The notes: generated by a model not told the origin, from the letters alone. Shown: positions 24,604 to 45,541, numbered from the stretch's first letter. The stretch is DNA of 64,000 bases from Chondrilla cf. caribensis (GCA_964020155.1 OZ026556.1:4068501-4132500); one strand, 5' to 3'. Numbers and translations are program-made.

Positions 24604-24707
24604 TATTGTACATATAGAAGCAATGAATAATGTTAAAATTGTGCAAGACTTCCCCTAATAGTCTAATAAACAAACTCTCACATTGGGGGTAACCACAACA
24701 TGTGATG

Positions 24708-24709
24708 TG

Positions 24710-24754
<45 letters not shown>
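24708..24754. repeat. (GT)n microsatellite
   Basis: About 23 GT units in the intergenic or first-intron region upstream of DD-A. Confidence 0.88.
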
Positions 24755-24756
<2 letters not shown>

Positions 24757-24919
24757 TACTTCCCCCTTTCCAAATGGTACAAAGCCATAATCATAAGTAT
24801 ACTGTAGTACTATGGAAGACAGAATCGAGTATAGCCATTCCAACCAAGCAATACGTTTTGTATTAATCTTTGGTAGGTCCAAACCGACTCGACTTGTCAA
24901 CTAGATACAGTCTCCGTAT

Positions 24920-25296
24920 ACTAGGAATGGTTGGGATGTGGTTCAGGTGAACAATATAGGGTGTACGACCACGTCAGTTCAGCGGAGCCAGAGAAATTGA
25001 AGCTGGTTCGGTAGCCCTACGGTCCTAGAGCGGACACGCTTTATTAGTGTCGTGAATTATTAGCTAATTGTCTTGGGACGGCGAACCCTCGTAATTCCCC
25101 CAAACACTGGTTCGTAAACACAACAAACGATCGTCTCCCTGAATAGGCCTCAAAATGACATTTTCAGTTTGATTTACTTACCTTTAGCGCTAATTTTTCT
25201 AGGAAAGAACTCAAAAAGGATCAGGACGCATTTTCAACCCTTCTCCAAGTAGACAATAATTATGCGTGAAATCATGTGACGTCATTTGTATTACTG
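24920..25296. promoter_or_regulatory. Divergent promoter of DD-A and broken receptor; putative DD-A 5' non-coding exon
   Basis: Recognisably homologous to 30450-30952 (shared 'cgtaattcccc', 'tttagcgctaatt'). On the minus strand a donor 'gtaagtaaat' follows AATTAGCGCTAAAG at about 25187, matching the donor 'gtgagttcag' after AATTAGCGCTAAAA at about 30811. This implies a non-coding first exon for DD-A and DD-B transcribed away from the receptor start. Confidence 0.55.
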
Positions 25297-25298
25297 TA

Positions 25299-25988
25299 GG
25301 GTCCGGATTCTATGTTGGGACACCTTCTAATTTGGGACACCCGTTCTCACTCGTATCTTGCCCATTTTCCTTCATTCTTGGGACATTTGCACACTTTCCT
25401 ACGTATACCCTACCACTTGTTCATACTGGGTAATGTTTCTTTTGCATTATTATAATACACTTGTGTGTTCAGTAGGTCATCTGCAATCTGAGTAGGTTTA
25501 GATCGTGTTCTTAGGTTTAGCATTATTCTTACTCGTTAATTTTGACACTTGATCGTCTGTAGCAACCCCGTCTCGGTTTTATCGCCATTTTACCAATACA
25601 TTAGTGGTCCAAATTAGAGGACCCCAACACTTCCTATTGAGGCGAAGGTACTCGGCCGCCGTATATCGATTTACGCTGAAACGTCTGCTCATGTTAGAGT
25701 GTGTGTGGAGCTATTAGAACATTAAGTAAGATGGACAACATCTGTCCGTCTTAGAGAATACGAACTACCGTCCAACAATAGATGAAATCCGTCCCAAATT
25801 AGAGAACCGCAATTGCTCCGAAAAATCCGGGATAACTTGCGAACGAAAGGGACCATCCAAGTCTAAGATGGTGTGCCCCCGACATCCACCTGCTTAACAA
25901 ATGTGTCAAGAATGAAGGAAAACGGGCAAGATACGAGTGAGAACGGGTGTCCCAAATTAGATGGTGTCCCGAAATAGAATCCGGACTC
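25299..25988. mobile_element. Non-autonomous TIR transposon, 80-bp inverted termini, TA target duplication
   Basis: The left end 25301-25380 and right end 25907-25986 are inverted repeats over 80 bp with about five mismatches (GTCCGGATTCTAT at the outer end, CCTTCATTCTTG at the inner end). TA dinucleotides flank both ends (25297-25298, 25989-25990). The interior of about 520 bp has no ORF over 60 codons, so it depends on a transposase elsewhere. TA duplication and long TIRs suggest the Tc1/mariner/pogo superfamily. Confidence 0.85.
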
Positions 25989-26003
25989 TACCATTCAGAA
26001 AAA

Positions 26004-26258
26004 ATGGCATCCTCCGTCTGTTGTTCCCTCACTCACTTGGGCTCTTTATTTTCTCCACTATACTGTCTTCATTTGTCACGGGTGGATTTATAATGCATCC
26101 AAATTCATCTTATCTTTGGTCAAAGTAATCCTGTCTACATGCTCAGTGTAGTCCCTGTTGCTATGCTTTGAACAGGTAACTCCAGCTGTGCTGTGGATAA
26201 TTTCGGAGTGTCGAACTCCCCTGTGGACGGCACTACACTAGGACCAGGTTACATGTAA
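26004..26258 (+). pseudogene. Truncated copy of the receptor-like gene
   Basis: Matches the first exon, intron and the beginning of exon 2 of the intact gene at 30953-32423 (MASSV...; then NSSC-VDNFGVSNSPV-GTTL). The exon-1 donor is lost (acag/gtgag became acgggtgga) and the signal region is altered. Exon 2 stops after GPGYM at a TAA created where the receptor homology ends at 26258. Beyond this the DNA matches the 3' flank of DD-A, so the break is a duplication or deletion junction. The TIR element at 25299-25988 sits about 15 bp before the ATG. It cannot make the receptor. Confidence 0.85.
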
Positions 26259-26617
26259 CAGTGTCTGACATGATATACATAGTATGAATAATAGCAATTA
26301 TATTCATATAATATGGTATGTACCATGCAATAAATAATATATTGAAATTCTATTACATGATATGTATACGACATAATGAAACATTATTCTGCAAAACATA
26401 ACTAATGTACAAAAATAGCTGCACTCGTAATACAATTCCTACAAACTTTGTACAACTTCACTACTGCTGTACACACATTATCTACATTACCTCAACATGC
26501 ACTATATTAAGTTTACAAGGTTCTCACACACTACCACTACGATATTATTGTTGTCCTATTTTACGACTATTTTACTGTTAGTCGCTCGAGCTCGCTATTT
26601 GCCACAAGTGAAGGCAG

Positions 26618-29253
<2,636 letters not shown>

Positions 29254-29591
29254 CTGGAATCAATTATACATGTAAAACATAATAATCTTTATTCTGAATC
29301 TTTTGCATCATCATCATCATGTTATTACAAGTAGTTACATATAGTAACCCAAAGTTCGTAATCCCGAGTGATTTCAGTTCTGTAGTTAATAGGCTTACTG
29401 TATTACGGCTTTCTTGCTATACAGACAACCTCAGCATCACTATACTGCCTTAGGCTATAGATTGCATGACTACTGCTCTAAACTTGTGGACTATGGTATA
29501 CCTGTTCCATTCCCAAGGAGTTAAGGGCATAGTTCACAGAATTTTCGAATTATTGTGAGTTATTGATGATGAGATGACACTGGTTGCAACA

Positions 29592-29791
29592 TACCGTATA
29601 GCAGGAAACTTTGGCGAGCATTAAATTTGGCGAATCAGTCCCTGGAACGAATTGGCGAGTTTTAAATTTGGTGGCACGACAAATTCCAGGATTGTCAGAA
29701 TACGTCAGAATAAAATATGGCGGATTTTAAATTTGGCGATTTTCCGTAATGACAAATTAAAAACCTCGCCAAAGTTTCCCGCTATATGGTA
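29592..29791. mobile_element. 200-bp MITE with 'ACCGTATAGC(A/G)GGAAACTTTGGCGAG' termini
   Basis: The left terminus accgtatagcaggaaacttt and the inverted right terminus aaagtttcccgctatatggt are near-perfect inverted repeats, with TA at the borders. Internal copies of 'ttaaatttggcga' occur. The rest of 29254-30207 is upstream sequence of DD-B in which I see no other gene. Confidence 0.75.
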
Positions 29792-30199
29792 CGTTACATC
29801 TGTCAACTTTTCTGCCCTATAGGTGATGGTATTATCGGAACCCCCTAATATTATGTGGGGCTAATCTGAATATCCCATACCCCCCCATTCATTTTGAATT
29901 GAGTGTTAGCATGGCATCTGGTAGTCTGTTTCCTAATAAGTAGCTTCCATTGTATGACCACTGCAGCCAAACAGGCTGTAACATTTTGCCACAACTATGA
30001 ATATAATTACAGGTGATCACCTGATTACCGACAGAACTTTCCCTACCTCTTTTGTTTATCAACAACTGGGTGGGAGGTCTGCCCGCTACATGTGATTTAC
30101 ATGCTTGTGTGTATAAGTAGGTACTTGAATATTTTATTGATCCATCCCCTTTGTATAAGTGTCTGTGTATGCATATGTATTAGTGCTTCTCTCTCTCTT

Positions 30200-30363
<164 letters not shown>

Positions 30364-30449
30364 ACCAGCATCTAACTCTATACCCCATCCAAGTTCAAGT
30401 GATGCCATTATGGAAGCTGAATGGGGGCCCAGTCAACAACCAAGCACAA

Positions 30450-30952
30450 CGTTATCAGACGCTTGGTATGTTCCAAACCGACACGCGACGTGGCACGCGA
30501 CACGCAATGAGGTGTAGTGGAAAACCATGGGTCACAGACACAGTCCCCGTGAACTATAAACGACAGGCGGTGATTTCATACAGTTCGTGTAGGATATACA
30601 ATTACGTCAGTGTTCACACACAAACTAGACACTGGCTCGGTATCGCTGTGACCTCAGATCGGAAACGGTTTATTTGTGTCACAAACTAATTATCTTTCAG
30701 CTGATGGCGAAGCCACGTAATTCCCCGAAAACTGGCGCGTCACAGTAAACAACATGATACAATCGTTGAAAAGAAAATCCTTAATCGTTTTGTGTTCAAC
30801 TGAACTCACTTTTAGCGCTAATTGTTTCAAAAGGGGGCTCGCAAAATAACATAAATCATCTTGAACTCTTCTTCAGGCAAAATTCAGCGTTTCCTAGTAC
30901 CGTATATCCCAGTCAACCCGCCGTATACTGTACAGTGTAATAGTCAGACAAA
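30450..30952. promoter_or_regulatory. Divergent promoter of DD-B (-) and receptor-like gene (+)
   Basis: The segment is relatively CpG-rich (gacacgcgacgtggcacgcgacacgc near 30480) and homologous to 24920-25296. A minus-strand donor at about 30811 preceded by AATTAGCGCTAAAA gives a probable DD-B 5' exon whose transcription start would lie within about 150 bp of the receptor ATG. Shared regulation is inferred. Confidence 0.55.
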
Positions 30953-32423
30953 ATGGCATCCTCTGTCCTTTGTCTGTTCACTCACTTTTTCTTCATTTTC
31001 TCATGCATGTTGTCTTTATTCGTCACAGGTGAGATTTTACTGTATCCATATGCATGCTTCCTTTATTTCTGGTAGAAGTGATCCTGTCCACACGCTCACT
31101 GTAGTCCCTGTTGCTCTGCTTTGAACAGGTAACTCCAGCTGTCCTGTGGATAATTTCGGAGTGTCAAACTCTCCTGTGGAAGGCACTACACTAGGACCAG
31201 GTTACATGTACATCCAATCTGAACCGTCGCTTCCCTGTGGAGGCACTGTTTATTCGTGGAAGTTCTGTTACCACGTCAGTAATGCTTCTAACAGCCAATT
31301 CACCTTTTGGTTTGTGATTCTAAGGAGAATCGACAACAGCAACGTCCATTTTGGAGTGGTTGGCGCCAATTCCCACGTAATTTTCGGCAAAATAGCGGGA
31401 AGGAATTGTATAACGCGAAAAGCAAATGGCTATCCCATTCACTTCGAGTCAGGTGATCTCTTGGCAACATCCGTGTACGACCAACCGTGGCAGTTTTCTC
31501 CCCTAGCGTACAGATTGAACGAAGGGCGGCTGAGCTCATGTTTCTTCACGAGTGACACATCCTACAGGAGTAGAATAGACCCCTCCAGTGGACACCGATG
31601 GGTGGACTCCGATCCGCTCACCTCAACAGTGATATATTGCAATGAATCCACCCCAGATTTCTTATTGGGGAAATTGGATGTCATTGGATACACAACTGAC
31701 AGTATGTCTGTGTGTGGGGGCTCAAGCAATCAAAAGCACAACTATACATGTACATAAGGTTACAGACTGTGTTGTTCGTGTAGGGTGGTTGTGAGGAAAC
31801 GCAATGCATGCTATGGGTGAGTTCAGTGGAATTCTCTAGCCAGTAAGCTGCTGGAACGTTTGGTGCAATAAAATTTCTATGGCTGAAGAAATTCATTGAA
31901 TTTACCCGCAAGTTGTTACCTAGCCAAACAACCCTCTTTTCAACCATGCATGCTATGTGGCTTCACTGTATATTACAGCTGGAAGTGATCCGTAGTGAGG
32001 ACTCTAAAGATTGGGCAACAGTGTACAGTGGCTACAACATGAACACGTCTACATATCTAATGTGTAATTGTCAAGTACTTCTTTGCATGTACATTGTATA
32101 TACTTCAGTGTGTACTGAAGCCACCTGGAATTTTCTGGTTCAGACAAAAGTGAACATATTTTTCATACATGCAAGTATATTTATTATATGCATATAAATA
32201 TGATCTTTTATCATGTATTATTTGTCTATTCTGTATACTGGCTATTGTTTCAGGTAACAACAATCCTGTTAACAGCCTCAGTAGCACTGCTGGGCTGGCC
32301 ATTGGGCTGACCACTGCGGTATTCGTTGCTCTCGCTTTGCCATTCGTGGTCGTCGGAGGTGTTGCCTGTGTAGTTTGGATGAAGAAGTCAAGACGCCCAC
32401 TCATCACTTGGGATCAATTGTAA
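30953..32423 (+). CDS. Receptor-like single-pass membrane protein of unknown family
   Basis: Predicted 272 residues from exons 30953-31028, 31129-31701 and 32254-32423; phases agree. Exon 1 is a signal peptide (MASSVLCLFTHFFFIFSCML...). Exon 2 is a compact ectodomain of about 190 residues with six cysteines (in SCPVDN, LPCGG, KFCYHV, RNCIT, SSCFF, VIYCNE) and N-glycosylation sequons (NSS, NAS, NES). Exon 3 encodes a transmembrane helix (LTTAVFVALALPFVVVGGVA) and a cytoplasmic tail of only about 15 residues, MKKSRRPLITWDQL. The pattern is type I membrane. I recognise no known domain; the beta-rich texture might suit an Ig-like or lectin-like sandwich, but that is a guess. The tail lacks any signalling motif, so it would need a partner. 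It is head-to-head with DD-B. Confidence 0.8.
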
Positions 32424-33024
32424 CCTTAGTTGAGTTTCACCCTTTTCCCCCATGTACAGGTATAAACAAAGTTAATATTCTTTAATTGTACAGTTTTGAA
32501 TTATTTGTGCATTTTGTATATAATATTGGATGAACCCAGAGCATTATGGGGTGAGCCTACTGCATGCTGTTCTAGCTATTAGCCATGAAATTTGAGCCCA
32601 ATACTACGCAAACGTTTAGCATATTTTAGTGTGCCAGCCTACCACAAGTTGATGCCATGCAGTGGACTATTGCTAAGTAACAAAAGTCATCCAACATTGC
32701 CAGAATGACCAAGTGTGCATGTGGGAAGTCCCTAAAAGCTGTTCATGGGTGCGTTTGACCCTGATTCAATTCCTGGACTAGCACTTGCCTGCATGTGGCA
32801 ATTTAAACATCGGCCAGGCTTGACACAAGATCAGAATATTGACCATATAAACCAACCTGAAATGGCAGACATCTGCACACAAACAATCACCCACCAATTG
32901 CATGGGCTTATAGAATCAATTTGACCTGCTGCTAGTATGGGGCTTGACAAGGATCACTCCAGTTTTATTTATAATTACAGTTCGGTTTTCAACAGCAACA
33001 ACAATAATAATAATTACAGCTTTT

Positions 33025-33155
33025 TAGTATTGTTAGAATACACTAATACAATAATAATTACAGCTTTTTAGTATTGTTAGAATACACTAATACAATAATA
33101 ATTATTAGAGCTTTTTAGTATTGTTAGAATACACTAATACAATAATAATTGCAGT
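33025..33155. repeat. Tandem repeat around 'agctttttagtattgttag'
   Basis: Three units of about 42-45 bp ('aataataattacagcttttt', 'agaatacactaatac') in the gap between the 3' ends of the receptor and DD-C. The remainder of 32424-33484 shows no gene. Confidence 0.85.
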
Positions 33156-33484
33156 AATGTGTCTGGTGTACTGCAGAAAAGAGCAAATACAAGCCAAAAA
33201 ACTGCTAAACGTGGCACTAAAATAAGATGAATAATTCTACAATTACTTCCAAATGCTACAAAACAAAAGTAACAGCTAGAATATGGAAAATGTGCTCATA
33301 ATATACGTACGTAATATTACAGTACTATGAATGTGTTTGGCTACAGTATGTGAAACATGCTATAATGTATGTGTATAATAGAGATCCAGAGTAGCAAAGT
33401 ATGTAAATGTGGGGACATATGGGATACACCATCACTCCAAGTGCACACGCATGCATAAGAGGTTGGGCAATATACTCGGCTGTC

Positions 33485-33906
33485 TTAGGTGTCCTCCGAT
33501 CCCTCCGGATCCTGACGTTGCCCAACAGGACGGAACACAGGAGCAATGGACTCCTCCACTCCATAGGTAACCTCCTCGGGGAAGAATGGGATTTCCTGAC
33601 CACATCCGAGGCAGTTATCCTTTTCACCGAGCCCATAATACAGGTCCAGCCTCATCTTCAGTATATGGTCTATAGGAAAATATCATGCATTTGTGTTAGA
33701 GTGCAATTTATCCAAAGTGTACCCAAGTTCTGTGAGTACAGGCTTGTTCGTATGAACAATAATAATGTGATTAATAACGTGAATGTCAAAGTCAGCTTTG
33801 TGGTGTGCATTAGGCACGGGTCACCAAACATGACTGACACTAAGATGAATGCTCACCAATGAGTCCAAACAATATTCATAGCAATATTATTACCTTAAAC
33901 ATAACA

Positions 33907-33957
<51 letters not shown>

Positions 33958-35720
33958 AATGTTGTTGTCCCCACACAGACACATTGAACATACACAATTG
34001 AGGTAGATGCTCAACTCAAACAACACACCTGCCAGGTTCGCCCTGAGGCAGCGTGCTGTTTGAAGGAGACAACTGCATCCGCTCTCCTCCAGAGCCACCA
34101 GAAGATTATCCCATGAAGGTTGGGCATTCCCGTGACCCTCGCACCACATGGCCACCACATCCTCCACACAACCACCGCTCGTGATCCTAATGCGCAGAGC
34201 TTGTTGAAACATGTTGTATTTTGTAGCTGGATCATAATCACTTAGAAATGGGCTCCCTACAACCCATTTTACTACCTCATCCACACGTGGTCTAAAGGCC
34301 TCACCTGTACCACAAACAGACACACACATGTATTGATGTACAAGAAGATCTTATTGCTAAGTATGCAGTAAAAAAATGGACAGCAAACAAAAAGTCTTTC
34401 TGCTAATTTGTTTTATACAAATCCATAGTAACTGTAGGTATAGAGGTAGGGTTGACTAAGTCAGCCTACAGTGAATTCCTGTAGTGTAATGTGTGTTGCA
34501 GACACATGGACCATTGGCTCACATACAAGTATGGCTCTTTATGGTACAATGTGTGCAGTGTAGAATGTGTATTACTCACACAAGTGTTTAGTTGTGACAC
34601 ATAGATTGGTGAATGTCTTGTCAATACCAACCAAAATACGTATCTGTGCTTCTAGGTCCCTCTTGTCACGGTACTAAGGGACAAGTGTAGTGCATGTACC
34701 ACATACATAGGTTAGGGCAAGTGGGTAGAATTAGTAACAAACCCAAGAACGGCGATAATAGAAGAGTCTTCTTATTCCCAGCCTGGTGATACTGAAGGGC
34801 TACAAGTGATACCAATTGCAATTTGAGTTATCTTTGAGTGTATGCACATGCATGTATATGTACTATATGTATACATCTATATGTGCCATATATGTATGTA
34901 TGGGCACACATGCATACATCCACATGCACAGTCATTGTGCATGCATTGGATAGGTGGACATGTATGTATGTGTCCATGTTTGTATGTGTATTAATGTGTG
35001 CATGTTTGTATGTCATGTACAGTTTATAACAGACTACGTACTGAACCAGGCCTTCTCTTTGATCTGTTCCACCATGATGCCTACAAATTGAATGAACAAT
35101 GAAGCCATACACAATGTTTACCCACATCCAGAAGTTGTCAACATACACTTAAGGACCGCTTCCTCTTCCTAGACTTGGGTACCTCTTGTTGACTGAAATT
35201 CTTATCCTGAAAAACACACAAGTATTACAGTTATTATAGAATTACATTACAATCACCATCCACACACATACGTATGTACCAAAAATCAAGTTCACCAGTA
35301 CACATGTAAAATCATACCTCCTGCCATGCAGTACTTCCAGACTCAGCTGAAGTGTCAAAGTTGTCAGATGGCGTGCCACCTCCCCACCACAAATATGTGG
35401 CAACTGGTGTATTAGTCACAATCTGCAAATGACAATATCATCGTAACAGAATGTGAAGTGAAATTCAAAGCGCACAGAACCCATGCAAGACCTTCACCTC
35501 AAATGTTGGACAACTGATCTGTTTCTCCTCGCTACTGTAAGGCACACCACCATCGAGGGTACCAGTGACACCCTCAATATCTTCTTGTACACACTACAAC
35601 AAACAAATGCATACTGAATATATATACTATACGTATTCACATGCTAATACATATCTATTCTGTGTAACCATCATAGTAAGGAAGTGTAGAGTATATTTGT
35701 ACACATATAATGCATTTGTA

Positions 35721-35798
<78 letters not shown>

Positions 35799-38320
35799 GC
35801 ACACATATGCACACACATACACACACACGTACACACACACGTGCATGCACACGCACATGCACACATACACACACATACACACACATGTGCGCACACACGT
35901 GCATGCACACGCACACGCACACATACACACACATACACACACATGTGCGCACACACACGCACACACACACACACACACAGATGCCTCTACTGTAAGTAGT
36001 GGTATATACACAGGTAGTATCATTAGTATTATTGTGTTTAATGTCATATTTTCACCTCTGAATCCGAACTTGGTTCTGAGACATCCAGTGAGTCTGATGT
36101 CAACAAAGACTGCAGACGACTGCATTCTTCAACCCACTCAATTACCTTGGCCTCCAAGTCCTGTTTTTGATCATACTAAAAGTCAAATAGAAGAGTCACT
36201 ACTACCATCATAATTTCCAACAGTTGATAATCATGTACACTCACAAATTCTTGCTCAACCTCTGCACAGCGTTGGATTACACCCTGCATGGAATACATAT
36301 CAAGATGTGTATAATAACTGTTAAAGAGACATTCACAGTTATACATGTAGGTACTTGGAGAAAAGTGCTGTGGTCCTCCTTTTCAAGCAGTTTTGCCTCT
36401 GTCTCATCGAGCTTATCCAACTGTGTAGTGGGAGGAAGGATACTTGAAGTCACATAAGATACATACACACTCACACCAGCGTTACCAATTCTTGCTCGTT
36501 CTCCTGGCATCGTTGAAGCAGTGCCTTATGAAATGAGACAGTGAAACAAATACATTGTAAAAGAACAAGCATTGTCAGGCGCCACTTCAGCAGATATAAT
36601 ATACCTCAAGAAATGCATTACGATCTTTAGTTTGACACAGTTCCGATCTTGCTTGATTTAGTTCTTTTTCCTGTATGATGTCAGATCATTGTGAAGTTAC
36701 GCACTGCATACTTTCGGCATTGTGAATGCAAATAATTTACCAGTGTATACACTAAATGTGTACATACAACACTCCAGGGAATAAAATTACATTGTATTCT
36801 CACCAATCGGTCAGTTGTCATCTTATAAGCATCCATTTCTTCTTCGTGCTTAATCTGGAAAAGTGTAAAATAAAAGCTATTTACAGTGGAAGTACAGCAT
36901 GATCGTCAGCTGCAAACACAACGCTATTGGCAGTCTCTACCGTTTGTTGATCAAGCTTTTCCTCAAGCTCTTCTATTTCATCTAACTGCAGATATGAGCA
37001 ACATATAATGTTATTGATTATCTTAAACCTTGACTTCAAAACCTGACTGGGTAAAAAGAAAGGATGATGATACATAAAACATACCAAATCGTCATTGTCA
37101 CTAGAAACACTAGCAATTTCCTCCCTCAGCATATCATTCTGCAAATCAATCAATTCTCTTGCTTTTAATTCATCTTTCTGTTGCAGGGGGAAAAGAATTT
37201 AATTCAAGATAATATAAGATACTTAGAAACGAAACATACCCTCTTTTTCAAGCATTTTTCCAAATTCTTCAATTCAGTCTTTCGATTCTCAGATTTCCGC
37301 TATATATGTAAACATATTCCTCAAGTAAATACACACAGAGTCTATTTCATTTTTCATATCTATAGCATACTTAAAGCATTTATTTTACCTTCACACGGTA
37401 ATATGCTGTTCGGAGTGTAGTAACTTCACTTTTCTGCATTTTGGTAACAAACATTGTGACTTCACATCTACACTACTATTTAAGAGTATTAGACTAGGTG
37501 AAGAACACTCACCAATTCTATAACCTCATCGTCCAATGAATCAGCCCGGATCCCTTCCCTTTCAGCCTTGAACAAAAAGAAAACACTCATTGACAACGTA
37601 ACATTACTTACATCAGGAATGACAGTGTGTACGTATGCCTGGGCCAGTGTATGTAGTTTACATACCTTTTCACAAAGCTCCTGGTGTTCTTTCAGCAATG
37701 AAACATATGTATTTTTTGACTCGGCCAACTTTTTCTAAATATATTATATTATGTGATAATTTACTGTTTACTGGCAGGTCCAATATGCAATCAATGAAGA
37801 AATAGGTTCATACATAACAACATATTGTAACTCACAGCAAGATTGTGGATATATTTAATGTAGACAGATTCAACAAAACCATCACTTGACAATGTTGTTC
37901 TCTATATAAAGATTAGATCCAATATTAATGATCAATGTCACAATTCCATTAGTTAGACATTATAATGGACACATGCAGGAAGACACACCACAAATTTATC
38001 AAAAAAGGGTTTTAAATTAACTTCTTAATCTAAACGCTACAGTCTAAATAAATCAACATGATGAGACATATTACTGATAAATACGTAGCTATTAATAAAA
38101 GTTCGATGCATTGCTGCAGTGATAGATATAGCCACAACATTAAATGGCAAACATGAGGAACAACATTTAATTCAGTAGTACTTACATTTGAGTCCCTAGT
38201 CTCCAGCATGCCTTCCAAATGGCGAATTTCTTTCTTCATTATCGAAATCTTGTGCCTTGCTCTAGAGAGCTCATTTCTTAGATCTTGACATTCAGGAGCT
38301 AGGCAAGGCGATCGTGGCAT
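33485..38320 (-). CDS. DD-C: long coiled-coil plus death-fold domain protein with CxxC tail
   Basis: Third, most diverged paralogue. The terminal exon is 33485-33669 (CLGCGQEIPFF, stop TAA) and the death-fold exon about 34029-34312. Its phase (1 base before, 1 base after) is the same as in DD-A and DD-B. Upstream lie many short coiled-coil exons, e.g. 38186-38320, about 37838-37902, 37668-37734, 37514-37569, 37240-37305, 37083-37178 and 36938-36988 (DELDEIEELEEKLDQQ type), then acidic Ser/Asp-rich exons (DSLDVSEPSSDSE) and a basic patch (VPKSRKRKRS) near 35170, a possible nuclear localisation signal. I used ATG 38320 (MPRSPCLAPECQD). An acceptor at about 38363 shows that a 5' exon exists, so the start could be further upstream. 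Function unknown. Confidence 0.7.
33906..33955. repeat. (CA)n microsatellite
   Basis: About 25 CA units in the DD-C intron between the terminal exon and the death-fold exon, as in DD-A. Confidence 0.9.
35722..35980. repeat. Compound (CA)n array with 'cacgtgcatgcacacgcaca' units
   Basis: Pure (CA)n followed by roughly 65-bp higher-order units holding 'acatgtgcgcacacacgtgc'. DD-C intron. Confidence 0.88.
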
Positions 38321-38607
38321 ATTCGTCAGACTCTGTTCGCGTTTACTGATAGGCCTAAATCCCTGAGGCAAGAAACAAACAACATCAGAAGCATAAAAGA
38401 AACTACAGTGAGATAAACATGAGACGATTGCAAGCTAAGCATGCATAATAAATAGATGGCGACTGTCATGAATCTCATTATACAAAACCATGCTGTCTAC
38501 CCACTGACCACACACAATGATTATAATAATGCTACAACAATAGGCTGCACAGGTAGATAATATATACAATCCCTAACAGTGAGAAAGTCTTATTTCATAA
38601 CCTGGTA

Positions 38608-38749
38608 CAGTGAAACCTTGTTAATCCGACACCTCTATAATCCAACATCCTCTCTAATCTCTGGTAAGAGGCACTTCATAATCCAACAACCTCCTAATCC
38701 AACATTATTCTCAGGTTCCATTGAGTGTCGGATTAGAGAGGTTTCACTG
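38608..38749. mobile_element. Pogo/Tigger-like MITE (TA target duplication)
   Basis: CAGTGAAACCTTGTTAATCCGACA at the left mirrors TGTCGGATTAGAGAGGTTTCACTG at the right, with TA duplicated on both sides. 142 bp, upstream of DD-C. Confidence 0.82.
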
Positions 38750-39708
38750 TAGATTCAAGGTGAATGGCCCACTTGCAGGATTATTTGGAACATCTGGGGT
38801 AAAATGGAATTCGATAGCCTATAGCAGATCAATGCTACTTAAATTAACACCAAAATACTGATACAAGTTTATACTAGGGTTTCCTCCTTAGATTAGTTGA
38901 ATCAACATTGTGAAGATGTTGGGTTATAGTTCAACATTCATTTAATTGTCTGTATAACAATAAATATTATAGACAACCGTTCAAAGTAGCCCATGCATTT
39001 TCCCCGTATATACATCTCTTTTATCTCTACCCTCTATCTATCTATCTTAGCTGCGCTATAGAAGCCTGGTATTATTGGTATTATTCAATAAACGGCAATT
39101 CACCTTATCATCGAATTCAAAAGTTAATAACGACAAATTCGTCCTTTACACCGCTAAATCTTACTCCGATAGGGAGCGGATCGAGGCTACATCTCACGGA
39201 TAGTATAAATTATAAGGATACTATGATCTAGTACTCGAAGAAGACGTACTTTAAATTTACCATGAAACCTAGCGATATCGTGGGGAATAGAGGAATGGGA
39301 AAAGCCTACAGTGTAATAGTTGCACTATTTCAAAACTTGTACCTGGACAGGATTTGGTTTTACTATAATATTATGGTGTTCACCGCACGTAAACAAAATT
39401 TTGCGGTGAAACTTCGAACAGATACAGTAAAGCACTCTCTGAAAAAGTGTTGGCAAATTATCTACTTAGCCTCACCTGTAATAATTTCCTTCGTTTATAG
39501 CCAGGCAAATGTGTTGATGATCAAAAAACCTCAAGACGTTTTCTCGACAAACTTCCACGGATCAATCCCTAATCCTTCGCGATTCCCGTCAGGGGGCGTG
39601 TAATGGAATCAGCTGATTTATAGGGATTTCCCCCTGTAAACATTTGATCCTTTCGTGTAATTTATCATTACATCACTATACAAATAGTACAAACGTTGTA
39701 AAAAACGT
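38750..39708. other. Upstream region of DD-C; no gene seen
   Basis: Holds a CpG-richer stretch (39090-39300 and 39560-39610), the likely DD-C promoter and 5' exon. The plus-strand open frame 39262-39603 has no recognisable similarity or splice partner and is not called as a gene. Confidence 0.4.
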
Positions 39709-45202
<5,494 letters not shown>

Positions 45203-45541
45203 AGTTGGTTTACGTTCTCGGTCACGTGATCACGAGCCTTTCACGTGACACCTAACATAATATGGCATTCACACAATAATTCATAATCTTATTGTAGACA
45301 TCAAAGCTCACGATATGACGTTAATCAATAATAAAACGTACATAATAACACCTGTACACTCGAAATAGTCCAACAAATATAATAATTCATTATAGATTTT
45401 AAGGATATCATACTTCTTATCCTCTAGCTTTAGATTGTACAATATGTACACTGAAATATACATTGACAATAAATAAATGTTTATTCACTTATGTGTAATT
45501 ATGGTTATATTATTAAATTACTGTAAATAGCATAAATACTG
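45203..45541. promoter_or_regulatory. Promoter of MFSD11-like copy 1 with paired CACGTG boxes
   Basis: GTCACGTGAT at 45221-45230 and TTCACGTGAC at 45240-45249 lie 20-50 bp before the ATG. Both match the CLEAR/E-box core TCACGTGA. The rest of the interval is AT-rich 3' flank of copy 2. Confidence 0.5.

Noticed and set aside
39262..39603. 113-residue plus-strand frame upstream of DD-C
   Set aside because: No recognisable motif, no splice partner, lies in a promoter-like region and begins near a probable DD-C 5' exon; chance is likely.
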